Notes under the pieces: generated by a model
Database searches by the model: none
The model's input: only the letters and a program-made list of their open reading frames with translations
What the model was told of the DNA's origin: nothing
Position numbers and translations under genes: made by a program
Assembly (NCBI GenBank): GCA_030604165.1
Contig: JAUVWK010000087.1
Span: 1-9,389 of the forward strand
Reading direction: 5' to 3'
DNA: 9,389 nucleotides
DNA from: Alphaproteobacteria bacterium
Lineage (GTDB): Bacteria > Pseudomonadota > Alphaproteobacteria > UBA828
Shown here: piece after piece, positions 1 to 5,665 of the stretch
Numbering within the stretch: position 1 is the stretch's first letter
Layout: every line of letters starts with the position of its first letter

Positions 1-1605
1 CTCGCCCATAGTGTGCGCCTGGCCGGGCGGGCGCTGAAGAAGGGCCATGTTCTGACCGCCGACGATATCGCGACCCTGCGCCGAGCTGGCATCGCCGCCG
101 TGTCCGGGGCTCGGTTGGAGCCGAGCGACATGGCCGAGGACGAGGCCGCCGCCGCGCTCGCCACGGCGGCCCGCGGCCCGGGCTTGAGCCGCGGCAAGGC
201 CTTCACGGGGCGCTGCAACCTGTTCGCCGAGGTCAGTGGCCTGGCGGTCGCCGATAGCGCCCGCATCGACCGCATCAATCTTCTCGACGAGGCGCTCACC
301 ATCGGCACCATCCCGACGTTCGCGGCGGTCGAACCCGGCCGGATGATCGCCACGGTCAAGGTGATCCCCTTCGCGGCGCCGCGCGCGGTGCTCGACGCCT
401 GTGTCGCCATCGCCGCCGAGGGCAGCGAGCCGCTGCTGCGCGTCGCACCCTTTGCCGCGCGCCGTGTCGGTCTGGTGCAAACCCGCCTGCCCGGCATGAA
501 GGAAAGCGTGCTCGATGCCACCACCGGTGCCGTGGCCACCAGGCTCAGAGGGCTCAACAGCCGGCTTGCCGGCGAGATCCGTTGCCACCATCGGGTCGAG
601 GAGATCGGCGATGCCGTGCGGCAATTGCTCGAACGCGGCGCCCAATTGATCTTGATCGCTGGCGCCTCGGCGATCGTCGACCGGCGCGACGTGGTGCCCG
701 CCGGGATCGTCGCCGCCGGCGGCGCGATTGACCATTTCGGCATGCCCGTGGACCCCGGCAACCTGCTGCTGCTGGCGCATCATGGCGCGGTGCCCGTGCT
801 TGGCATGCCGGGCTGCGCGCGCTCGCCCAAGCTCAACGGGCTCGATTGGGTGCTGCGCCGCTTGCTCGCGGGTCTCCCGCTAAGCGCCGCTGACATCATG
901 GGCATGGGCGCCGGCGGCCTGCTCATGGAAATCGGCAGCCGGCCGCTGCCGCGCGCCGCCGCCTCTCCCAAACCCGAGTACGGGCCGCGCCCGGCATCCG
1001 CGGGCCCGCCTCGGGTCGCGGCGCTGCTCCTCGCCGCCGGCCAATCGCGCCGCATGGGGCGCAAGAACAAGCTCCTGGCCGAGATCGACGGCGTTGCCAT
1101 GGTGGCGCGCGCGGTCGATGCCATTTTGGCTTCGCGCGCGGCGCCCGTGATCGTCGTCACCGGCCACCAAGAGGAGCAAGTGGCTGCCGTGTTGGCCGGC
1201 CGCGCCGTGGAGATCGTCCACAACCCGGACTTCGCCGAGGGCATGAGCACCTCGCTTTGCCGCGGCCTCGAGGCCCTGCCGGCCGAGATCGACGGCGCGC
1301 TCGTCTGTCTCGGCGACATGCCGCACATCAACGCCGCCTTGATCGATCGCCTGATCGATGGCTTCGACCCTGCCGACGGACGCGCCATCGGGGTGCCGGT
1401 TCACAAGGGTAAACGCGGCAACCCGGTGCTTTGGGCGGTGCACTATTTCCCCGAGATGATGCGCGTCGCCGGCGATGTCGGCGCCCGCCACCTGATCGGC
1501 GAGCATGCCGAGGCGGTCTACGAGATCGAGAGCCCGGATCGATCCGTGACCCTCGACGTGGACACGCCCGAGGCCCTCGACGCCCTCGCCACCCACCGAG
1601 GCTGA
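1..1605 (+). CDS. Molybdopterin-binding / MobA-like NTP-transferase fusion protein (5' partial)
   Basis: Two-domain protein of the molybdenum-cofactor type. Residues are counted from the first codon in the window. The N-terminal part resembles MoeA/MogA-type molybdopterin-binding domains: GASAIVDRRDVVP at 221-233, a PVDPGN loop after Met248, and the glycine-rich MGMGAGGLLMEI at 300-311. The C-terminal part (about 338-534) is a GT-A nucleotidyltransferase of the MocA/MobA type. It has the nucleotide-binding LLLAAGQSRRMG signature at 342-353 followed by NK at 356-357, and a GDMP metal-site motif at 438-441. By family knowledge such fusions are thought to transfer CMP (or another nucleotide) to molybdopterin for molybdenum hydroxylases such as xanthine or CO dehydrogenase; no such enzyme is in view. 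The frame is open to position 1 and reads LAHSVRLAGR, normal interior sequence for the family, so the GTG at 13 is not the real start and the gene begins outside the window. It ends 10 bp before phnW and is probably cotranscribed with it. Confidence 0.87.
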   Translation, partial: LAHSVRLAGRALKKGHVLTADDIATLRRAGIAAVSGARLEPSDMAEDEAAAALATAARGPGLSRGKAFTGRCNLFAEVSGLAVADSARIDRINLLDEALTIGTIPTFAAVEPGRMIATVKVIPFAAPRAVLDACVAIAAEGSEPLLRVAPFAARRVGLVQTRLPGMKESVLDATTGAVATRLRGLNSRLAGEIRCHHRVEEIGDAVRQLLERGAQLILIAGASAIVDRRDVVPAGIVAAGGAIDHFGMPVDPGNLLLLAHHGAVPVLGMPGCARSPKLNGLDWVLRRLLAGLPLSAADIMGMGAGGLLMEIGSRPLPRAAASPKPEYGPRPASAGPPRVAALLLAAGQSRRMGRKNKLLAEIDGVAMVARAVDAILASRAAPVIVVTGHQEEQVAAVLAGRAVEIVHNPDFAEGMSTSLCRGLEALPAEIDGALVCLGDMPHINAALIDRLIDGFDPADGRAIGVPVHKGKRGNPVLWAVHYFPEMMRVAGDVGARHLIGEHAEAVYEIESPDRSVTLDVDTPEALDALATHRG

Positions 1606-1615
1606 GGAGCCAGCC

Positions 1616-2776
1616 ATGCCTGGCGACGCCAAGACCCGCGCGGGCGAGCCGTTGTTGCTGACCCCAGGGCCGCTCAGCACCTCGCCCGAGACCAAGGCCG
1701 CCATGCTGCGCGATTGGGGCTCGCGCGATAGCGACTTTATCGCCCTCACCGCCCGCCTGCGCCGGCGTCTGACCGACCTTGTGCGGGCCAGCGGCAGCCA
1801 TGTCTGCGTGCCGCTCCAGGGCAGCGGGACTTTCGCGCTCGAGGCCGCGCTCGGCAGCCTGATCCCGCGCGAAGGCAAGGCGCTGGTGCTGGTCAACGGC
1901 GCCTACGGTCGGCGGATCGCCAAAATCTGCGGCCTGCTGGGCCGGGCGCACGAGGTGTTGCAAAGCGCCGAGGATACGCCGCCCGAGGCCGCGGCCGTGG
2001 CCGCGCGCCTCGACGCCGATGCAGCGCTCAGCGACGTGGTCATGGTCCATTGCGAAACCACCAGCGGTATCCTCAATCCGCTCGAGGCAATCGCCGCCGC
2101 GACGGCCGCGCGCGGGCGCCGCCTATTGGTGGACGCCATGAGCTCCTTTGGCGGCATTCCGCTGGATGCCGGCCGCCTCGCCATCGACGGCATCATGGCC
2201 TCGGCCAACAAATGCCTCGAAGGCGTGCCCGGCGTGGGCTTTGTGATCGTGCGCGAACGTCATCTCGAGACTTGCGCCGGCAACAGTCCCTCCTTGAGCC
2301 TCGATCTCCACGCGCAATGGCGCGGCCTGGAAGATAACGGCCAATGGCGCTTCACCCCGCCCACCCAGGTGCTGGCAGCCCTCGACCAGGCACTCGATGA
2401 GCTGGACGCCGAGGGCGGTGTCGCCGGCCGCTTTGCCCGCTACTGGGAAAACTGCCGTGTTCTGGTAGACGGCATGCGCGCGCTCGGCTTCGAGACGTTG
2501 CTGGCCGACGAGCGGCAGGCCCCGATTATCGTGACCTTTTTGATGCCGGCAGACCCCAAGTTCGAGTTCCAAAGCTTCTACGACACGCTGGCGAAGCAGG
2601 GCTACATCATCTATCCGGGCAAGCTGACCGAGGCGGACAGCTTCCGCATCGGCTGCATCGGCCATCTCGACGCCGCGGCCATGCGCGGTGTGATCGCGGC
2701 CGTGCGCCACAGCCTTTCGATCCTGGACGTGCACGACCTCGCGCCCGCGCAGGGCGCTGCGGGCACCGCCGCATAA
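1616..2776 (+). CDS. phnW: 2-aminoethylphosphonate:pyruvate transaminase
   Basis: PLP-dependent fold-type I (class V) aminotransferase that moves the amino group of 2-aminoethylphosphonate to pyruvate, giving phosphonoacetaldehyde and alanine, in the cytosol. Of 386 residues, family features in order are LLLTPGPLSTSP near 13-24, LQGSGT at 67-72 (cofactor phosphate loop), HCETTSG at 145-151, VDAMSSFGG at 172-180 with Asp173 for the pyridine nitrogen, SANKCLEGVPG at 196-206 with Lys199 as the Schiff-base lysine, and FRIGCIGH at 343-350 with Arg344 as likely substrate-anion binder. Length is slightly above the usual ~365-370 because of an Ala/Gly-rich tail. The ATG start is set by a GAGGAG Shine-Dalgarno at 1604-1609 that overlaps the previous gene's stop, 6 bases from the ATG. 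No phnX, phnA/phnY or phosphonate transporter is visible, so the fate of phosphonoacetaldehyde is unknown here. Related class V enzymes (alanine-glyoxylate or serine-pyruvate types) are a less likely alternative. Confidence 0.87.
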   Translation: MPGDAKTRAGEPLLLTPGPLSTSPETKAAMLRDWGSRDSDFIALTARLRRRLTDLVRASGSHVCVPLQGSGTFALEAALGSLIPREGKALVLVNGAYGRRIAKICGLLGRAHEVLQSAEDTPPEAAAVAARLDADAALSDVVMVHCETTSGILNPLEAIAAATAARGRRLLVDAMSSFGGIPLDAGRLAIDGIMASANKCLEGVPGVGFVIVRERHLETCAGNSPSLSLDLHAQWRGLEDNGQWRFTPPTQVLAALDQALDELDAEGGVAGRFARYWENCRVLVDGMRALGFETLLADERQAPIIVTFLMPADPKFEFQSFYDTLAKQGYIIYPGKLTEADSFRIGCIGHLDAAAMRGVIAAVRHSLSILDVHDLAPAQGAAGTAA

Positions 2777-2829
2777 GCGTCGAGATCGGCGACATCCGCG
2801 CGGCCCAACGGACCCTCGCCGGCGCTATC
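2773..2829 (+). other. Probable N-terminal extension of the lyase, starting at ATA overlapping the phnW stop
   Basis: In frame with the lyase, 19 codons before the GTG at 2830 encode SVEIGDIRAAQRTLAGAI after the first codon. This matches the helix that normally precedes the TP motif in threonine ammonia-lyases. No ATG, GTG, TTG or CTG exists in this segment. The codon at 2773-2775 is ATA and overlaps the phnW stop TAA (ATAA). With G instead of A at 2775 the junction would be the classic ATGA stop-start overlap, and the protein would begin MSVEIGD. No good Shine-Dalgarno precedes either 2773 or 2830, which fits coupling to phnW translation better than independent initiation at 2830. Either an ATA start is used, or the base is a recent mutation or sequence error, or the protein is genuinely shorter. 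Confidence 0.55.
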
Positions 2830-4023
2830 GTGGCAACCCCCTACAGCCACTCCCGCACGCTCTCGGCCATTGCGGGCGCCCATGTATCCCTGAAGTTCGA
2901 AAGCTTCCAATTCACCGGCTCGTTCAAGGACCGTGGCGCGCTGGTCAAGCTGCTCAGCCTGAGCGCGGTCGAACGCAAGGCCGGTGTCATCGCCATGTCG
3001 GCCGGCAATCATGCCCAAGGCGTCGCGCATCACGCCCGCACGCTCGGCATTCCGGCGACCGTCGTGATGCCGCACGGAACCCCGTTCGTGAAAGTTCATA
3101 ACACCGAGGTGCTCGGCGCGACGGTGCTGCTCGAGGGCGAAACCGTGGACGAGACCGCGGCCTTCGCCAACGCTCATGGTGAAAAGCACGGGCTCAGCTT
3201 CATCCACCCCTATGACGATGCGCGCGTGATCGCCGGCCAAGGCACGATCGGGCTGGAGATTCTGGCGGCCGACCCCGAGGTCGAAGCGCTGATCGTCCCG
3301 GTTGGCGGCGGCGGCCTCATCGCCGGCATCGCGCTCGCGGCCAAAAGTATCAAGCCGGAGATTGAGATCTACGGGGTTCAGGCACGACTATTTCCGGCCA
3401 TGCGCCGGGCGCTCCATGGCGACCAGACCGCCGAGGGCGGAGATAGCAATCCCGGCGGCGGACAAACCTTCGCCGACGGCATCGCGGTCAAGACCCCGGG
3501 CACGCTGACCCTGCCGCTTGTCGAACGCCTGGTCGAAGACATTCTCCTGGTCGGCGAGGAACAGCTCGAGCGCGCCGTGGTCATGCTGCTCGAAATCGAA
3601 AAGACCGTGGTCGAAGGCGCCGGCGCCGCGAGCCTGGCGGCCTTGCTCGAGGCCCCGGAACGCTTCGCGGGACGGCGCGTCGGCTTGGTCCTGAGCGGCG
3701 GCAATATCGATCCGCGCATTCTCTCGTCGGTTATCTTGCGCGGTCTGGTGCGCGCCGGCCGCCTCGTACGCTTGCGCATTTCGATCCCCGATCGGCCGGG
3801 CGTCCTGGCGCGGGTCGCGCAAGTGATCGCCGACACGGCCGCCAATATCCTCGAGGTCCATCACGAGCGCGCTTTTACGGAGTTGTCGGTACGCTCGGCC
3901 GGCCTCGTCGTCGTGCTCGAGACCCGTGGCGAGGCCCACGTCGCGGAGGTGGTCTCGCGCCTCGAGCAGGCCGACTACCAGGTCGAGATCGTGGCCACGC
4001 ATCAGTCCGGCGCGTCGCAATAG
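2830..4023 (+). CDS. Threonine ammonia-lyase with C-terminal ACT domain
   Basis: Fold-type II PLP enzyme that dehydrates and deaminates L-threonine to 2-oxobutyrate and ammonia, often also L-serine to pyruvate. Numbered from the GTG at 2830: Schiff-base Lys33 in GSFKDRG, SAGNHAQG at 57-64 (cofactor phosphate/substrate loop), the tetraglycine loop GGGGLIAG at 159-166, EGAGAAS at 262-268, and SGGN at 289-292. An ACT domain follows at about 313-390 (RISIPDRPGVLARVAQVI). Single C-terminal ACT domains occur in the ~400-aa catabolic/IlvA-like group and usually bind an amino-acid effector. The call uses GTG 2830 as the first canonical start. However, the frame is open upstream and encodes the usual first helix (DIRAAQRTLAGAIVATP), so the true protein probably begins at 2773 (see the separate entry). 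A short Gly-rich insertion at about 200-211 precedes FADGIAV. A serine/threonine-like dehydratase acting on another hydroxy-amine cannot be excluded given the phnW neighbour. Confidence 0.85.
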   Translation: MATPYSHSRTLSAIAGAHVSLKFESFQFTGSFKDRGALVKLLSLSAVERKAGVIAMSAGNHAQGVAHHARTLGIPATVVMPHGTPFVKVHNTEVLGATVLLEGETVDETAAFANAHGEKHGLSFIHPYDDARVIAGQGTIGLEILAADPEVEALIVPVGGGGLIAGIALAAKSIKPEIEIYGVQARLFPAMRRALHGDQTAEGGDSNPGGGQTFADGIAVKTPGTLTLPLVERLVEDILLVGEEQLERAVVMLLEIEKTVVEGAGAASLAALLEAPERFAGRRVGLVLSGGNIDPRILSSVILRGLVRAGRLVRLRISIPDRPGVLARVAQVIADTAANILEVHHERAFTELSVRSAGLVVVLETRGEAHVAEVVSRLEQADYQVEIVATHQSGASQ

Positions 4024-4034
4024 GGTATTTTCCG

Positions 4035-4065
4035 TTCGCCTGGGATCGCGCCGTCCCGCTACAAT
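4035..4065 (+). promoter_or_regulatory. Weak sigma-70-like promoter for the small gene at 4103
   Basis: A TACAAT hexamer at 4060-4065 matches the -10 consensus at 5 of 6 positions and lies about 37 bases before the start codon of the small gene. The best -35 candidate, TTCGCC at 4035-4040, is poor (3 of 6, 19-bp spacer). The site sits in the 79-bp gap after the lyase stop, so read-through from the upstream genes is the alternative. Confidence 0.35.
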
Positions 4066-4091
4066 CCGGACACCACCCGAGCAAGACCAGC

Positions 4092-4095
4092 GAGG
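4092..4095 (+). promoter_or_regulatory. Shine-Dalgarno site fixing the small-protein start
   Basis: GAGG lies 7 bases before the ATG at 4103. The reading frame is open much further upstream, into the lyase gene, but only this ATG has a ribosome site and the sequence changes character here. The 73-aa form is therefore preferred over a 132-aa form. Confidence 0.65.
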
Positions 4096-4102
4096 CGGCG
4101 CG

Positions 4103-4324
4103 ATGGCCAACAAGCAGTACGTCAAGAAACGCGAGATCGTGGCGACGGTGCATTTTTCCGACGGCTCGGTGGTCGAAGGGAAGCTCTTCATCGAGTTCGG
4201 CACCCGCGTCCTGGACCTACTCAATGACGCGCATACCTTCATACCGATCCTCGCGGAGGATGGCTCAATACAGCTCTTGAACAAGTTCGAGGTCGTGCGC
4301 GTGGTCCCGCACGAGCAGAAGTAG
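4103..4324 (+). CDS. Small uncharacterised protein (73 aa), possibly DUF6812-like
   Basis: I do not recognise this protein with certainty. It is 73 residues, charged, with no signal peptide, membrane segment or cysteine. The N-terminal half alternates as beta strands around a turn (EIVATVHFSDGSVVEGKLFI, 11-30). A short helix-like GTRVLDLLND follows at 33-42. Then come FIPIL (46-50), a DGSIQLLNK hairpin (53-61) and a final strand VVRVVP (64-69). The order of a hydrophobic strand with DG turn, LLN, FIP, and LNK..IVxV recalls, from memory, small DUF6812-type proteins. The first half also resembles an Sm1-like barrel motif. It has its own ribosome site and probable promoter, 79 bases after the lyase gene, and no terminator of its own before 4580, so its message may run through the non-coding stretch downstream. 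A DNA/RNA- or ligand-binding role is only a guess. Confidence 0.7.
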   Translation: MANKQYVKKREIVATVHFSDGSVVEGKLFIEFGTRVLDLLNDAHTFIPILAEDGSIQLLNKFEVVRVVPHEQK

Positions 4325-4379
4325 AAAAAGCTGTCGACATAGGCCAACTCTTTCAAAGCGTGAAAAAATTTGTCATCCG

Positions 4380-4397
4380 AATTGATCTAAATCAATT
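4380..4397. promoter_or_regulatory. FNR/FixK-type operator (perfect palindrome)
   Basis: AATTGATCTAAATCAATT is an 18-bp element with perfect 7-base arms. Its core TTGAT-N4-ATCAA (4382-4395) is the full consensus for FNR/FnrL/FixK-family regulators. It stands out as an AT-rich island in very GC-rich DNA. Its centre is at 4388.5. An activator at the usual -41.5 position would place a plus-strand transcription start near 4430, and a weak TAGTGT hexamer at 4418-4423 is placed as a -10 would be. The target is probably the non-coding unit ending at 4609, since a strong terminator separates it from the dehydrogenase gene. Confidence 0.7.
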
Positions 4398-4429
4398 ACG
4401 GCGCGAACGGTTGGGACTAGTGTCTGCCT

Positions 4430-4609
4430 TGGCTAGCGGGTGGTGTAACTCGAGCCGGATCAGTACAGGACCCATCGCGACACCCTCCTTCCCTGCGCTG
4501 AACCTTCACCCCCTCGCGACCTGGACCCCGACCCGGGTGCCCACCCGCAAGCTAACCTAACGAAGCAGGCCGACCGAGCCGCCGCGATTTCGTCGCGGCG
4601 ATTTTTTTT
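4430..4609 (+). ncRNA. Candidate FNR/FixK-controlled small RNA
   Basis: The stretch of about 410 bases between the small gene and the dehydrogenase holds no convincing coding sequence. It has a regulator box at 4380-4397, a predicted start near 4430, and a strong intrinsic terminator at 4580-4609, which together outline a transcript of about 180 nt. Visible elements are a C-rich CACCCTCCTTCCC at 4481-4493 (close to the 16S anti-Shine-Dalgarno sequence), another C-rich run AACCTTCACCCCC at 4501-4513, and a CGGGT-GCCC-ACCCG hairpin at 4534-4547. Alphaproteobacterial small RNAs with exposed CCUCC motifs (the alpha-r14/Cuckoo type) are a known analogy, but I cannot claim membership. The alternative is a long 3' untranslated region of the small gene, possibly processed to an RNA. 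Confidence 0.42.
4580..4609 (+). terminator. Strong rho-independent terminator
   Basis: An 8-bp perfect GC-rich stem (CGCCGCGA at 4580-4587, TCGCGGCG at 4593-4600) with a 5-base loop is followed by A and eight T residues (4602-4609). It ends plus-strand transcripts from the small gene or from the candidate RNA and separates them from the promoter of the dehydrogenase gene. Confidence 0.9.
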
Positions 4610-4636
4610 GCTCCGATCGCCTGGATCGGCGCGCCG

Positions 4637-4665
4637 TTGTTCGCCGCCAAAGCCACCGCTATGAT
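4637..4665 (+). promoter_or_regulatory. Sigma-70-like promoter of the beta-hydroxyacid dehydrogenase gene
   Basis: TTGTTC at 4637-4642 and TATGAT at 4660-4665 are separated by exactly 17 bp; the -10 matches 5 of 6 and the -35 matches 3 of 6. It lies just after the terminator and implies a leader of about 67 bases before the ATG at 4739. Confidence 0.5.
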
Positions 4666-4722
4666 GCGCCGCGCCGAGCTCGAGCGCGCTTTTTACCGCT
4701 CCTTGGTACTAGAACGGGCAAT

Positions 4723-4729
4723 GAGGGGG
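4723..4729 (+). promoter_or_regulatory. Shine-Dalgarno site fixing the dehydrogenase start
   Basis: GAGGGGG lies 9 bases before ATG 4739. Upstream in-frame starts (TTG 4637, ATG 4721) would add residues that do not match the family and would start within or before the promoter or ribosome site. Confidence 0.7.
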
Positions 4730-4738
4730 AACGCCGCC

Positions 4739-5629
4739 ATGGCGAACGAGACAGCGAAGAGCCGCAAGGTCGCCTTTTTGGGCCTGGGTGTCATGGGCTA
4801 TCCGATGGCGGGTCATCTCGCCAAGGCGGGCCACGAGGTCACGGTCTACAATCGTACCCAATCCAAGGCCAGCAACTGGGTCAAGGATCATGGCAGCCGC
4901 GCCGCGCCGACCCCCGCCGAGGCCGCTAACGAGGCGGAGATCGTCTTCGCCTGCGTCGGCGCCGACAAGGATATCCGCGCCGTGGTCTATGGCGGCGATG
5001 GCGCGCTTGCCGGCATGCGCGACGGCGCGATCTTCGTCGACCACACCACCGCCTCCGCGGTGATCGCGGGCGAGCTCGACGAAGCCGCGCGCGCCAAGGG
5101 GCTGGGGTTTTTGGATGCGCCGGTCTCCGGCGGCCAGACGGGGGCCGAAAACGGCGCCCTCACCGTCATGGTCGGCGGCGACGCCGCGGCCTTCGAGGCG
5201 GCGGAGCCGGTGATGGATTGTTACGCCCGCAATGTCACCCACATGGGCGAGGCCGGCACCGGCCAGCTCACCAAGATGGTCAATCAGATCTGCATCGCCG
5301 GCGTCGTGCAGGGCCTCGCGGAGGCGCTCAACTTCGCCCAGCGCGCCGGGCTCGACGGCGAGCGCGTGCTCGACGTCATCTCAAAGGGCGCCGCGCAGTC
5401 CTGGCAAATGGACAACCGTGGCAAGACCATGCTGCGGGGCGAGTTCGAATTCGGGTTCGCCGCCGATTGGATGCGCAAGGACCTCGGCATGTGCATCGAA
5501 GAGGCGCGAAAAAACGGTGCCCTGTTGCCGCTGAGCGCGCTCGTGGATCAGTTCTACGCCCGCATCCAACGCCGCGGCGGCAACCGCTGGGATACTTCGA
5601 GCCTGATCCACCTGCTGCAAAATATCTGA
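4739..5629 (+). CDS. NAD(P)-dependent beta-hydroxyacid dehydrogenase (3-hydroxyisobutyrate dehydrogenase family)
   Basis: Cytosolic oxidoreductase of the 3-hydroxyisobutyrate dehydrogenase / tartronate-semialdehyde reductase / glyoxylate reductase superfamily, 296 residues, the normal length. It has a Rossmann fingerprint FLGLGVMGYPMAGHL at 13-27. A VYNRT end of strand 2 (Arg39 after Asn) by analogy with GLYR-type enzymes favours NADPH over NADH. The substrate loop is DAPVSGGQTGAENG at 126-139. The catalytic lysine is Lys179 in GTGQLTKMVNQ, with Asn182. A C-terminal helical domain includes MRKDLG at 245-250. The exact substrate cannot be read from sequence; short aldehydes or hydroxyacids such as tartronate semialdehyde, succinic semialdehyde, glyoxylate or 3-hydroxyisobutyrate are all possible. 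It has its own promoter, is insulated from upstream genes by the 4580-4609 terminator, and converges with the sugar-acid dehydratase gene 36 bp beyond its stop. I see no clear terminator in that 36-bp gap. A role with the convergent sugar operon, reducing a semialdehyde, is possible but unproved. Confidence 0.85.
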   Translation: MANETAKSRKVAFLGLGVMGYPMAGHLAKAGHEVTVYNRTQSKASNWVKDHGSRAAPTPAEAANEAEIVFACVGADKDIRAVVYGGDGALAGMRDGAIFVDHTTASAVIAGELDEAARAKGLGFLDAPVSGGQTGAENGALTVMVGGDAAAFEAAEPVMDCYARNVTHMGEAGTGQLTKMVNQICIAGVVQGLAEALNFAQRAGLDGERVLDVISKGAAQSWQMDNRGKTMLRGEFEFGFAADWMRKDLGMCIEEARKNGALLPLSALVDQFYARIQRRGGNRWDTSSLIHLLQNI

Positions 5630-5665
5630 GCCCGGCCGCGCGCCCTTCAATCCGAAGCCTGCAAT

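Noticed and set aside
880..2050. Long minus-strand open frames opposite the fusion gene and phnW
   Set aside because: They are Arg/Ala-rich shadows caused by high GC in third positions; the plus strand has full family motifs and ribosome sites.
2123..3240. Minus-strand open frames of about 200 codons opposite phnW and the lyase
   Set aside because: No recognisable motifs; composition mirrors the plus-strand codons of well-supported genes.
3926..4102. Upstream extension of the 73-aa small protein into the lyase gene
   Set aside because: The added residues are Arg/Pro/Ser-rich frame-shadow sequence, and the Shine-Dalgarno at 4092-4095 fixes the start at 4103.
4351..4365. TTTCA-AAGCG-TGAAA inverted repeat after the small gene as operator or terminator
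   Set aside because: Only five A/T-rich pairs, no T-run, and no known operator match.
4360..4560. Open frame of 66 codons starting GTG in the non-coding stretch
   Set aside because: It has no ribosome site, runs across the FNR/FixK palindrome, turns Pro/Thr-rich without domain character, and ends just before the terminator. Chance frame more likely than a gene.
4671..4694. GC-rich inverted sequence followed by five T in the leader of the dehydrogenase gene, as a possible attenuator
   Set aside because: The stem is only four GC pairs closed over mismatches, and the T-run is short; too weak to call.
5630..5665. Bidirectional terminator between the convergent genes
   Set aside because: No stem followed by a T-run on either strand in the 36-bp gap.
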